The notes beneath the pieces are model-generated. The model ran no database searches. It was not told the DNA's origin and saw nothing but the letters and a program-made list of their open reading frames with translations. Of a stretch of DNA of 64,000 bases, positions 37,235 to 48,000 are shown one piece after another. A program made the position numbers and the translations under genes. How positions within the stretch are numbered: the first letter of the stretch is position 1; each line of letters begins with the position of its first letter. The DNA is taken from contig OZ038435.1 in assembly GCA_964036275.1 (NCBI GenBank), positions 186,001 through 250,000 on the forward strand, in the 5' to 3' direction. Source of the DNA: Litoditis marina (taxonomy: Eukaryota > Nematoda > Chromadorea > Rhabditida > Rhabditidae).

Positions 37235-38734
37235 ATGAATATGTAAATACTCTATTTTGTGTGAAATTGTGAGTTGTCTTATTTGCAGAAGTTTACTTAA
37301 AGAGGTCCTTTGAACCATGTTGGACCAACAACCTGTTCAAGATCTCAAAATTGAAACTGACTCAAAAACGGTTGAAATTATTCTTCTCGTACAACCAACT
37401 AATCGAGGGTGGGAAAATTGAAGTATCGCCCCCCACTTTAGTTGAGCCCCCCCCCCCCCCGTAGCACTTCAACCCCCACCCAAGCTAAAACCTGAAAATC
37501 TAGGAGAGGGGGGGGGGTCAAAAATCAACTTCGACATTTACTATTTACCCCCCCCCCCCCCCCCACCTGGGTCGGCGGGGGGTAGAACTTCAATGGTGGG
37601 GGGTCAAACTTCAACGAGTAGGGGGCTGAACTTCAATACCGGAAATGTTTACTTTTCACCCCCCACCCTCAAACTTTTGTATTGCAAGTGATAAATTGAA
37701 TTATCACCCCCGGTGGGGGGGGGGGAGGTCAAACTACAATTCCCCAAACGCAATACCAATTCAGAAAGGTGGGGGGTAAAAAGTCAATGTTCCCTCGAGG
37801 GTGTTTATGCCTAACCGGAGTTTTCGAATCGGCAATGTAACTCGAATATATATCAAGTTTTTGTTTTCACTCGATAGATTCTGTATCCGAATCCCCGAGT
37901 GGAGCTCATTGTTATGAACAGCGACTTTCACACCGCTTATTTATCAAATGTTATTTTGTCGTGTCAATAGCGAGTTATTGAAAATAAACTCATCCTGAAA
38001 CTGGTTCATAACAAACGTACTAGATAAGAGAGAAACTGGCTGTTAGTGGTTCATTCATTTCCATGAAAACAATTGGATTTTTACTAAACTTCAATCTGAA
38101 GTTTTGAAACGTATAATTCTTTGCTCATATTTTCTCAATTTTTTTGTAAATCCATTGTAAATCTAATAATAATATAATCAATTGGATGCTACGTACTACG
38201 CTTGTTCACACTCCCAGCTGTCCACAACGAAGAAGAGTGCGCTCCAATGCTACCGTAATCGTACTGACACAGCCCTTCAATTAGTGTGCCAAAATAAAAA
38301 ATGAACTGACAGGAAATTTAATTTTTCGATTATTTTCAAGTGAAATACACTATTTTATATATTTAATGTCTGTTCATGCAATGTCTCTACGTCAAATCAT
38401 GATTGGGGATGAATGTAAGAAAACAGAAACGCTCTGCTTCCACGTACGTTTCTCCTGTGGTTCAGTATCTTTCAATCTAGATTGGAAGTTGGAAAGAACG
38501 TTTAACGGTCGGTGTTCACCGTGATGCATCATGATTTACGACCTCACTGCCTTTTGTTCGAAATTTCGTACGCTCATCGTGTTCAAATTTTCATAGCTGA
38601 GACGTGACATTCACTGTAGTTGGTTCATTGCAGACACAGATAAATATCACTTCCTATCAGTGTAACTGTTTACAATGTTTGTCAATTTTTATAGTTTTTG
38701 TGTTTACAACAATGGGGAATGTCGAGTATGTATT
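37235..38734. other. GatB-RPRD1 intergenic region
   Basis: Contains the hAT-like MITE at 37411-37794. The rest is AT-rich sequence without recognisable genes. An AATAAA lies at about 37983, distant from the GatB stop. At 1.5 kb this is the widest gap between the co-oriented genes, so a separate promoter for RPRD1 is plausible here. Confidence 0.55.
37411..37794. mobile_element. hAT-like MITE with poly-C/poly-G runs
   Basis: Starts GGGAAAATTGAAGT and ends with the inverted-repeat partner AGTCAATGTTCCC. It has an exact 8-bp duplication TCGAGGGT at 37403-37410 and 37795-37802. The interior has many runs of 6-14 C on the left and G on the right, so the strand could form G-quadruplexes or a long C/G hairpin. 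No coding capacity. Confidence 0.8.
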
Positions 38735-38743
38735 GTGTTTCAG
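38735..38743 (+). promoter_or_regulatory. Candidate trans-splice acceptor of RPRD1
   Basis: TGTGTTTCAG ends at 38743, one base before the ATG at 38745. Such tight spacing is typical of nematode trans-spliced mRNAs. Confidence 0.5.
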
Positions 38744-38744
38744 A

Positions 38745-41700
38745 ATGAGCTCTGGATTTTCGGAACAGGCGATGCGGGAGAGGCTGCAGAAGCTGACGCC
38801 GCAACAGGAGTCAATCCAAACACTTTCCCTGTGGCTTCTTCATCATCAGCGCCATCATGCCGACATGATTGTCAGTGTATGGCTGAAGGTACGCATGCGC
38901 CTATAGTCCATCATTCATTGTTAGCAGTTGTACTATATTTTACAGTGGTAGGTAAAATAAGAGAAGTGTGTCGTGATGATGGTTCTGAACATTCTGGTGT
39001 TTCACGCGATCAGAAAACTAGCTCGAAATTTGGAGAAAATAACCAAACTATAAAAAAAAATGGGTTAGCATTATTTTGAGGTGCTGTTTGTTTGTCCTGT
39101 CTGTACTCCTTACTAGCTATTACCGTGGGAAGTTTTTAGAATGAGTGGGGTGCTCTCAATGTAAGTGTGTCACATTTTAGGAGCTACCCATGTTTACTGT
39201 AGAAGTCATGAAATTTATGATGATCATTTAGTTTATTTAAATTCAAGCAATTAAGCCCCAAAACCAACAGTTTTTGAGCAGGCATGGATGAGTCGTTTTT
39301 CCTCACAATATACAAATGCGCTGAAGTTATATTTTGAAAATATAATTTGAAGCATTCTTCTCTAATTACTTTCCATTCTCCATTATTTTGATGCATTCAA
39401 AAAAGGGTAAAGAGCTCCGTTTTCAGGAAATTAAGCGGGAAACAAACTCACCTCGACTGGTCAATTTGGTGTATCTGGCTAATGACGTCATCCAGAATGC
39501 TCGGAAGAAGGCACCAGAACTTATGACCAAGTTTTATGGTGTTCTCGAACCCGCCTTCAGGTTAGTTTACTTTTCATCATTTCCCCACCTAAACAATCGA
39601 AAAATCTACCTAGTCTATTATTTACCTATCTTTATGATCCGCTTTCACCTCCCAAAATGTGGAATTTAAAATCACCATGTTTCCCAATATCCGAATCTCA
39701 TTAGTAGTTATTTTTCGGATTCTAAAGCCCATTATGATTCTGTTCCCAATCATCAGTAAACATGTTTTCCTATAAGCTGTTGGTTTTCGATTTTCCATGT
39801 TTCCACTGAAACGTAAGATTTAATTATTCCAGGCATTGTTCCAAGGTGTCCGGACCCGACCTCGACAGGGCTCTCACCAAAGTTCTGAAGGTGTTCACCG
39901 ATCGTCAGATTTATCTATCAGATCAGGTTGCGAAGTGAGTTTATGACACTGTCCGATATGCTACACTTTTATTATTGCTCTCGAAAATATAGTTTATATA
40001 GTGAAATGTTGCGTCGCATTACGTTTAACCCGGATTTAACACTGTTTGACGTTTACTAATTGTGAAGAACTGACTCGTTATATATTGTGTTGGCAGGCTC
40101 GAATCAGCACTTCGTGGAAAGAAGTCAAAGTCCAGCAATGGTGCATCTACGTCTGCCAATGATCCGATTCTGGGACTATCCGAGCCGCTCGCTCCTAAGG
40201 TGAGTTCATCGAAAGCTGGAAATTATTCTACCGTTTAAACTAGAAAACTCCACCCTATATGTGGGGCCATCCTATCCTAGCTGCTTCGTATCACTTAGGC
40301 AGGGTTCATACTTCCTGTCGCTGAATTCGGCAGCACGCGCGACAACACACAAATCATGATTATCGATCGCGTCGCTTGTTGCCGAATTCCGCTACAGCGA
40401 CGTCGCGTCGCCAATTGGGTGTTCATACTTTTTTGTTGCCAAATCATGTCGCTGTCGCGTAATTCAGCGACAATTGCTGCCGAATTCAGCGACAAGTGTA
40501 GTTGACTGGCTAGTAAAATACATGACGCGTCGCTCATTGGTTTTTGTTTAATTTTTTCTTCATGTCTTCAATTTCTCAAATTTAAATGATTATTATGATA
40601 TTTACTAACTCAGTTAAAACATATATCACTTGTTTCAAGATTATTCACCGGTAATTGGGGTGGGTAACAACCTGATTTTAGACTTTCCAAAGCTATCGAA
40701 ACAAGTTTCTCTTACATTGTAAGTTTATTGAAACTTGGAAAATCACACTTTCGAACTTGGAGTGGGTTTTAAAACAAAATAAATCATTAGTCGAGAGTAA
40801 AACATTGGATCTTATGAAAAAATCACTCATTCTATCATGATAGAAATTCCCACCAAACAACCATGCAATAAGGTTTTTCGAACAATTTTAAGCAAAGTTA
40901 TCAAGTAAAACTAACATTTTTGAAAAAGACCATTGTTTTTGACCAAAATTAGATATGTGTTTTTGACCAAAATTAGAAAGAAAAAGTCGTTCATACTTTT
41001 TGGTAACTAGATCAAGCGACATTGCTGCTGCCAAACTGAGCGACATCAGCATTTTGAAAATGCTACGCGGCGACTGCTGCTGTCGCCGAATTCAGCGACA
41101 GGCAGTATGAACCCTGCCTTATAGTTCTGCATCGCCCACAATCACTTGCATTATCGTCTCACTCTCGCTTGGTTGCGATCACCAATCAGTAAGATATTAC
41201 TATATACGAAAGGTAGATAGTTTTTTGTTATCCGTGGAAATTAAGAAGATTGAATTAAAAATGGACCAAATGCAACTCTATCTCGTTCTTGAGTTCAGGG
41301 GCGGGCATGAAATGGTTTGACGTCAAGTCCAATACGAACTCTCTTTTGAAAAGTTAAAAAAGTCTTCATACAAGCGGAAAATTCCGAGCAAAGTTTGGTT
41401 TGGTTGTGCTAAAATTGTGCAATTTCCCACCCCTTATGGACCAAAAACGACCCCCCTCTTTGACTTTTTTTGGTTTGCTGAGCCATATCTGCCCTCCCCT
41501 GCTTGAAAATTTAAATGATTATTATGATATTTACTAACTCAGTTAAAACATATATCACTTGTTTCAAGATTATTCACCGGTAATTGGGGTGGGTAACAAC
41601 CTGATTTTAGACTTTCCAAAGCTATCGAAACAAGTTTCTCTTACATTGTAAGTTTATTGAAACTTGGAAAATCACACTTTCGAACTTGGAGTGGGTTTTA

Positions 41701-44189
41701 AAACAAAATAAATCATTAGTCGAGAGTAAAACATTGGATCTTATGAAAAAATCACTCATTCTATCATGATAGAAATTCCCACCAAACAACCATGCAATAA
41801 GGTTTTTCGAACAATTTTAAGCAAAGTTATCAAGTAAAACTAACATTTTTGAAAAAGACCATTGTTTTTGACCAAAATTAGATATGTGTTTTTGACCAAA
41901 ATTAGAAAGAAAAAGTCGTTCATACTTTTTGGTAACTAGATCAAGCGACATTGCTGCTGCCAAACTGAGCGACATCAGCATTTTGAAAATGCTACGCGGC
42001 GACTGCTGCTGTCGCCGAATTCAGCGACAGGCAGTATGAACCCTGCCTTATAGTTCTGCATCGCCCACAATCACTTGCATTATCGTCTCACTCTCGCTTG
42101 GTTGCGATCACCAATCAGTAAGATATTACTATATACGAAAGGTAGATAGTTTTTTGTTATCCGTGGAAATTAAGAAGATTGAATTAAAAATGGACCAAAT
42201 GCAACTCTATCTCGTTCTTGAGTTCAGGGGCGGGCATGAAATGGTTTGACGTCAAGTCCAATACGAACTCTCTTTTGAAAAGTTAAAAAAGTCTTCATAC
42301 AAGCGGAAAATTCCGAGCAAAGTTTGGTTTGGTTGTGCTAAAATTGTGCAATTTCCCACCCCTTATGGACCAAAAACGACCCCCCTCTTTGACTTTTTTT
42401 GGTTTGCTGAGCCATATCTGCCCTCCCCTGCTTGAGTTTGATGAAAAAATTGCCCGTTTTTATAAGTGTTGTTGCTAATCTGCCGAATATACCGGTGTAT
42501 TTGAAGCGTAATTAGATTAAATAGAAGACAGTTAACTAGAATAAACTTATTACATATATAAATAAATGAACTGTGAATAATAGAAAAACTATGGTTCCAG
42601 CCTCAACCGCCCGTGTCGAAGGCAGCCGAGTATGACCCAGAAGCCGTGTCACGAACCTGCGAAGATGCCCTCCAGTCACTTCGACAATTGGACGACCCGC
42701 CAAGTACCAATGCCGAGATTAGGTGAGAATAGCTTATTCGATTCATACTTACTCACTTTTAATTCACTCACTTACTAATGAGTTAGTAGATTCCTAAAAA
42801 CAAATCATCATAGTTAATTCTGCTTTTATGCGTGTGTTCGGTAAGATTGAGTTAATAAATACGTCATACGTTGGCATGCTGAGATGAGCATGACGCTATT
42901 CTCAGCGAAAATTCTGGAATCTCTCATCGCTTATACGCGTCTTCGATGGGTGTTCCCTTTTCCACAGGTTTCATATGTTCTTTCAAGTTTATTTCAAGTG
43001 TTTCATGTATGTCATATTTATTACACGTGTTTCATTTTCAGACAGAAGCTTGCGTCGTATCCGGAATCTGTGGGCAATCCCAACATGCTGGTGCATATTC
43101 GAAACGGGGACGAAGTGGAGGAACTGTTGGAACAGATCAACGAAGTGGAGCCCATTTCGCGGGATTATTGCAAAAAGTAGGAGAAATACTACCGTATTTG
43201 CATAGAGTACTTACAGTCTCGATCAATGGTTCGAAGACCTATAAGCATTGTTGTTGAATCACAAAATAGTTCATTATACGGATTTTCTACAATGAACTCG
43301 TGTAAAAGATTTTCCACGACTTTTAAGTTGGTGGGGTGAAGTGTGTGCCCGCGAGAGGAAACATCTCTATGTTAAGGGTGCACACTTTCTGTTATTCATT
43401 CTGCTATGTTTAACGCGATTTTATTCGATTTTTGACATTTCCTTCACTACATTATCTATTTCAGGCTTGCCGACGAAATGCTCGATCGAAGGAATCTGCA
43501 GAAATTGTTGGATTCCATGTTGGTCAACGTGCGGGCTACCGTCGAACATCAGGATACCCTTCTCCGGGAAGTGAAACGGAAGGAGGAGAAAGTCAAGGCC
43601 GATCTCACGGAGGTACGTTGAGCATACATGCTCTTCTACTTCATGACTTACTCCGTCTCATTTGTTCACTATAAACTACAAATGTTTCATGTGCGGTTAT
43701 CAGTCATTTGTTCAATTTGTTGCTGTTTGAACACGAGATGACTATGTTTGCTACAATGATGCACACGCAAACTGTGAATCGATTCAATTTTGAATTTGCG
43801 TCCAAACACCAGTAAGGTCTGACTAAGCGACAAAAATTAGTTCGTTTTCGTATGCAAACAAGTGAAAATTTATGATTTATCATCAAAAGTAGACCGATTG
43901 TCTCCTTTTCGGCGAAAAAGTAGTCTGTTTTTCAAATGTTTCTGACTATTCGGACAACTTTACTGGGGTATGTTTGCATCTTACGTGATCGATGGATTTT
44001 TCTAACATAATAACATGTTTGGGCATCTGTTCGCGACATTTCTCCTCAGTTCAGCCAGTATATTGTACATCTCACATCTCTAATTCCGAGCCCTTTCAGG
44101 TACAACGTGCCCTGCAATCTCTTCCTGATTTGTCGGACATGCCAGTAGACACGCCGCTTCCAAGCCTCGAAAAGTTGTTCGATCTATGA
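38745..44189 (+). CDS. rprd1: RPRD1-type CID protein (RNA polymerase II CTD-binding)
   Basis: Binds the phosphorylated C-terminal domain of RNA polymerase II in the nucleus and helps control CTD dephosphorylation during transcription. Exons: 38745-38888, 39427-39560, 39833-39934, 40097-40199, 42601-42722, 43042-43176, 43465-43612, 44100-44189; 325 residues (human RPRD1B 326). Residues about 1-135 form the CID domain: QESIQTLSLWLLHHQ and LVYLANDVIQNARKKAPE are characteristic. A Ser-rich linker follows. Residues about 170-325 match the CREPT coiled-coil region (LADEMLDRRNLQKLLDSM, LREVKRKEEKVKADL) and end with LQSLPDLSDMP, near-identical to the vertebrate tail. It is the single RPRD1A/B-like gene here; the paralogue cannot be assigned. 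Intron 4 (40200-42600) was enlarged by transposons and a tandem duplication. Confidence 0.93.
40298..41118. mobile_element. PIF/Harbinger-like MITE with TTA duplication
   Basis: The left end GGCAGGGTTCATACT and right end AGTATGAACCCTGCC are inverted. The repeat extends inward through TGTCGCTGAATTCGGC with one mismatch. The flanking TTA at 40295-40297 and 41119-41121 is the canonical Harbinger duplication. The end motif resembles that of the element at 12200-13642, so they are probably related subfamilies. Its right part lies inside the 929-bp tandem duplication. Confidence 0.8.
41296..41501. mobile_element. hAT-like MITE, CAGGGGAGGGCAGA family, copy b
   Basis: Starts CAGGGGCGGGCATGAAATGG and ends CCATATCTGCCCTCCCCTG; it is the reverse orientation of 32720-32933. 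The left duplication CTTGAGTT is present. The right one is cut to CTTGA by the tandem-duplication junction. Confidence 0.8.
42225..42430. mobile_element. hAT-like MITE, CAGGGGAGGGCAGA family, duplicated copy
   Basis: Identical to 41296-41501 and moved by the tandem duplication, not by transposition. Here both 8-bp duplications CTTGAGTT are intact (42217-42224, 42431-42438), which shows that the right-hand flank is the ancestral one. Confidence 0.85.
43809..43966. repeat. Interspersed repeat, family 2, copy b
   Basis: CCAGTAAGGTCTGACTAAG at the left and TGACTATTCGGACAAC then TTTACTGG at the right are partly inverted relative to each other and match the copy at 16924-17080. It is probably an old MITE in RPRD1 intron 7. 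Confidence 0.6.
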
Positions 44190-45015
44190 GGCGTCTTGCT
44201 AGTGCGTTAGGTGGACCCTTATGTTTGTTGATTCAATTCTGTTTTCTCTTTCTCTCATGGGTGTATGGTGTTAAAAAGTTGTTGTATTGTTTTTCTCAAT
44301 TCAGAGAGCAACCGTTGTCAAAAATGTCCCAGATAATAACTTGAAATTGAAGTTTGTTTGTGATTCGTGGAAATGGATTGATTCAACATAGCGAGGTTAC
44401 GAAAACTCATGTTATCTCATAGTGGCATGTGGTTGTTCTTAGTCTCTAATACCAACTTGAGTCTTTTCCTCGTTCGGTGACAAAGAAGGTTAAAGTCGGT
44501 ATATCATCTCCTATGATCTAAGGTTTTAATTCTCATATTCTCATTCTGCGGTGCGGGTTAAATGGTTCACTTTAGTATTTTCACTATTTGCCAACAAGAA
44601 ATCGTGCCGATAACATTTTGGTATAGTTTTTTAAAGCAATTGTTCCATTAATTGCACTCTTTTCTGGAGTTTGAACCGGCTGTTTTATATTTAATTATAA
44701 TTTATTGTATGAAAGATCATAGTGTAGAATAGTATAGCCAAAAGTTTGTTTGATTATATTCGATTGTGCTATCTGTAATTTTGACTACGTTGCGTTTGTA
44801 TATTTTTCACTGTTTGCTTATATTACAGTTTATGTGATTTTTCCCACGCTGTTCATGTATAAAATGTTATCTCAAGCGTGTTCACCCATTTCCAACACAA
44901 GTTACTTCGAAGTTCGAATGAAGTTCTTGAACTAGGTATCTCAACCACAATTGAACTTTTCAAACTTTCTGTTAGTCTAGTGTTGTTGTGCTAAGTGTTG
45001 TGTGAATGAGTTTGT
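44190..45015. other. RPRD1-DRG2 intergenic region
   Basis: About 840 bp, AT-rich, with no gene, RNA or repeat that I can delimit. The spacing and shared strand are compatible with an operon-like arrangement. Confidence 0.55.
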
Positions 45016-45026
45016 CTCTCTTCCAG
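45016..45026 (+). promoter_or_regulatory. Candidate trans-splice acceptor of DRG2
   Basis: CTCTCTTCCAG ends at 45026, five bases before the DRG2 ATG at 45032, with a pyrimidine-rich tract in front. Confidence 0.5.
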
Positions 45027-45031
45027 CAAGT

Positions 45032-48000
45032 ATGGGGATCGTGGAGAAAATTCAGGAGATCGAGCGCGAAATGGCGCGAACGCAGAAGAATAAGGCCACC
45101 GAGTACCATCTCGGCTTGTTGAAGGTAGGAGATTTCATTAGCTTGCCTTTGTTTCGACGGCCAGGTTGCGACAATTTGAGACAAGATGTATTCCGGTACA
45201 TTCCAAACACAGAAAATCACACGTTTCCTAGTGTTCCGTGCTTATATGGGTAGGAATCACTACTTCACATATATATGTTGGTGCTCCATTGCGTTCCGTT
45301 AACCGTTAAGCGTCTTGAATTTGATCACTCCAGTTCACACCATTAAAGTTACGTGTTTCACCCAGTGCCAACCTGTAGCATTTCTGCCGTGATTCGATCT
45401 TCCCCAGGTGATCTACCTTTGGGTCTGGAGGCAATGGCAGACTTGACTTCTGATTCAAGAACAGGTTGGCACTGATGTATTGACTCCTCATTTGACCAGG
45501 ATTTTCAATGAGTGTCTCGAACAGGAAACAGTTCCCAACAACTTTGCTGATTCAGTGATCACTTTGTTGTTCAAGAAAGGAAATCCTCTTGATATCAAGA
45601 ATTTCCGCCCAATCTCTCTATTGTCGACAGTTTACAAAGTCTTCACTACTGTTCTTTGTCGTAGAATGGAAAGAGACTTGGAGGATAACCAGCCAGCAGA
45701 GCAAGCAGGTTTTCGTAAACAGTTCTCAACGATAGACCACGTGTTTGCCGTACGTGAGCTCATGCAAAAATCATGTGAATACCGCTTTCTCTGTACATGG
45801 CATTCGTTGATTATCGCAAAGCATTCGACTCAGTCGAGTTTGACTCAGTGTGGACATCTCTTTCCAACCAAGGGGTTAACACGAAGATAATCAATACAAT
45901 AAAAGCAGTTTATGCAAAAGCGCAGGTTCATGTCAGGATAGGTACCGACAAAACACCAGTAGTGGTTCAGCGAGGAGTTCGACAGGGAGATACCATATCC
46001 CCAATGTTGTTCTCTGCTGTTGTCGAAGAAGTCTTCCGCGTCCTTGACTGGGATGAGTACGGTATTCCGATTAGTGGCACAAGACTCACTAATCTCCGCT
46101 TTGCTGATGACATTGTTGTTTTCTCTCAGTGTCCTCAAGAACTTCAGCAAATGTTACAAGAGCTGTCAGAGGCCAGCAAAAGAGTGGGCCTCACAATCAA
46201 TCATGAAAAGACATTGGTGATGTCAAACTACACTGAAACACCTATCACTGTCGATGGATTGATCCTACTCTATTGTGAAAAGTTCATTTATCTTGGACAC
46301 CGTCTCTCGTTTGAGCTGAACGATACTCCTGAAATTCAACGTCGAATTCGTGCGGGTTGGTGTGCTTTCAATCGATACTATCAACTTCTCACAAGTCGTA
46401 CCGTTTCATTGGCGCTGAAACGTAAGGTCTACCAGGCATGCATAGAACCAGCAATTCTGTATGGCTGTGAGACATGGGTACTCCGTCTCAAAGATCATTC
46501 TGCCTTGATTACTGGTCAGCGGAGAATGATGAGAAAAATGATTGGTGTGACTCTTTTCGATCGTCATACCAACGAGTGGCTTTCGAGAACAGTGCGACTA
46601 CCAGACATTCGTGAACGTGCTGCTATGAGAAAATGGTCGTGGGCAAGACACGTCAGCCGCATGGAGAATGATCGTTGGGCGAAAACGATGGTGGAATGGT
46701 GTCCAATTGACGCACCAAGACCCCCGGGGCGACCAAAACAAAGATGGAGAGATGAGTTCGAAGAAGCTGTCGGAAGAAACTGGATGAGGATCGCTAGAGA
46801 AGAGATGCACACTTGGAAAGATAAAATGTTGCGGCGAATTGTACAGATTCTGATCCCGTAATAAACTATTGTATTGTATTGTATTATTGTTTCACCCAGT
46901 AACCCTTTTCAACCTTGTTACGTATCGCCCGCCGATCTATTAGTGGAACTCCTGATATTCGAGAAATCTGTGTTGAAAACACTTTCTGTCTGTCTTGTTA
47001 TCATATTTATACGTCTTTATAATCACTACAGACAAGACAGGTTGTGTGGAAAGTAATATTTTGGGTAAACTATTTCATATCTATTAGCACGACAGTTGAG
47101 AGATCTGTTGGTCTGTATGAGAATTGACAACTTCATGAAAGGTGTTTAATTAGCATGATGTACTTCGATTTGTACGGCTGTTCAGGGCACGTAGTACTAA
47201 ATGTTCTTTTCTCCGGCATAAACTTCGGTTTCATGACTTGTTGAATTGCAGGCTAAATTGGCTCGATTACGTCAACAGCTTCTGGAGCCGACTGGCAAGG
47301 GAGGTGCCAAAGGAGAGGGTTTCGATGTAATGAAGAGTGGAGACGCGCGAGTAGCCATGGTGAGCTAATTGAGGACTTCTATATTATCCGATATCTATTA
47401 TGTTTTCATGAGCTGACAGGGAAACGGTAACGGATTCTTGTAGTGTAAAACGTGTTGGGCATGAGTGGCTTAACGAGTTCACAAAGTTCGCGCAGCATTG
47501 TGAGATTTAGATTTGAAGTGGCTTCTTTGAAGTACCGCATATGTGCCATGGTAGTACCAACTATATGAAGTGCTCATTTCGTTGGCTATTTCCAGGTCGG
47601 GTTCCCTTCAGTCGGTAAATCGACGCTCCTATCCACTATGACCAACACTCACTCTGAAGTTGCCAACTATGAGTTCACGACTCTCACATGTATTCCCGGT
47701 TAGTTGATGGCACATTATTTGCATGTCCGACGGATATCAAAGTATTTCTCTTTTTTTTAAATATTAAAACACGTTGTTGAAGAATAGTTGATATGGTTAT
47801 AGTTCTGCTGAAAATCCCGTCGTGTTCGTATTCTTTATAAAGTGTCAGCCAGGGATGACCAAAGTAGGTACGCGGACAACTTTTTCAGGGGGGGGGGGGG
47901 GTCGTTTTCGGCCCAACATTCGAGAAAATAATAGAATTTCGGGACGATTTTGATAAATTCAAACTTCGAATTGGAATATTTTGGATTGAGAGAGCTTGTT

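Larger units (their letters stand above)
40578..42435. repeat. Exact 929-bp tandem duplication in RPRD1 intron 4
   Basis: Copy 1 spans 40578-41506 and copy 2 spans 41507-42435. By eye I see no difference between them. The unit holds the right part of the Harbinger-like MITE, unique flank and the hAT-like MITE. The head-to-tail junction falls beside the hAT target-site duplication (CTTGA then AAATTT). Near-identity implies a recent event or an assembly artefact. Confidence 0.9.
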
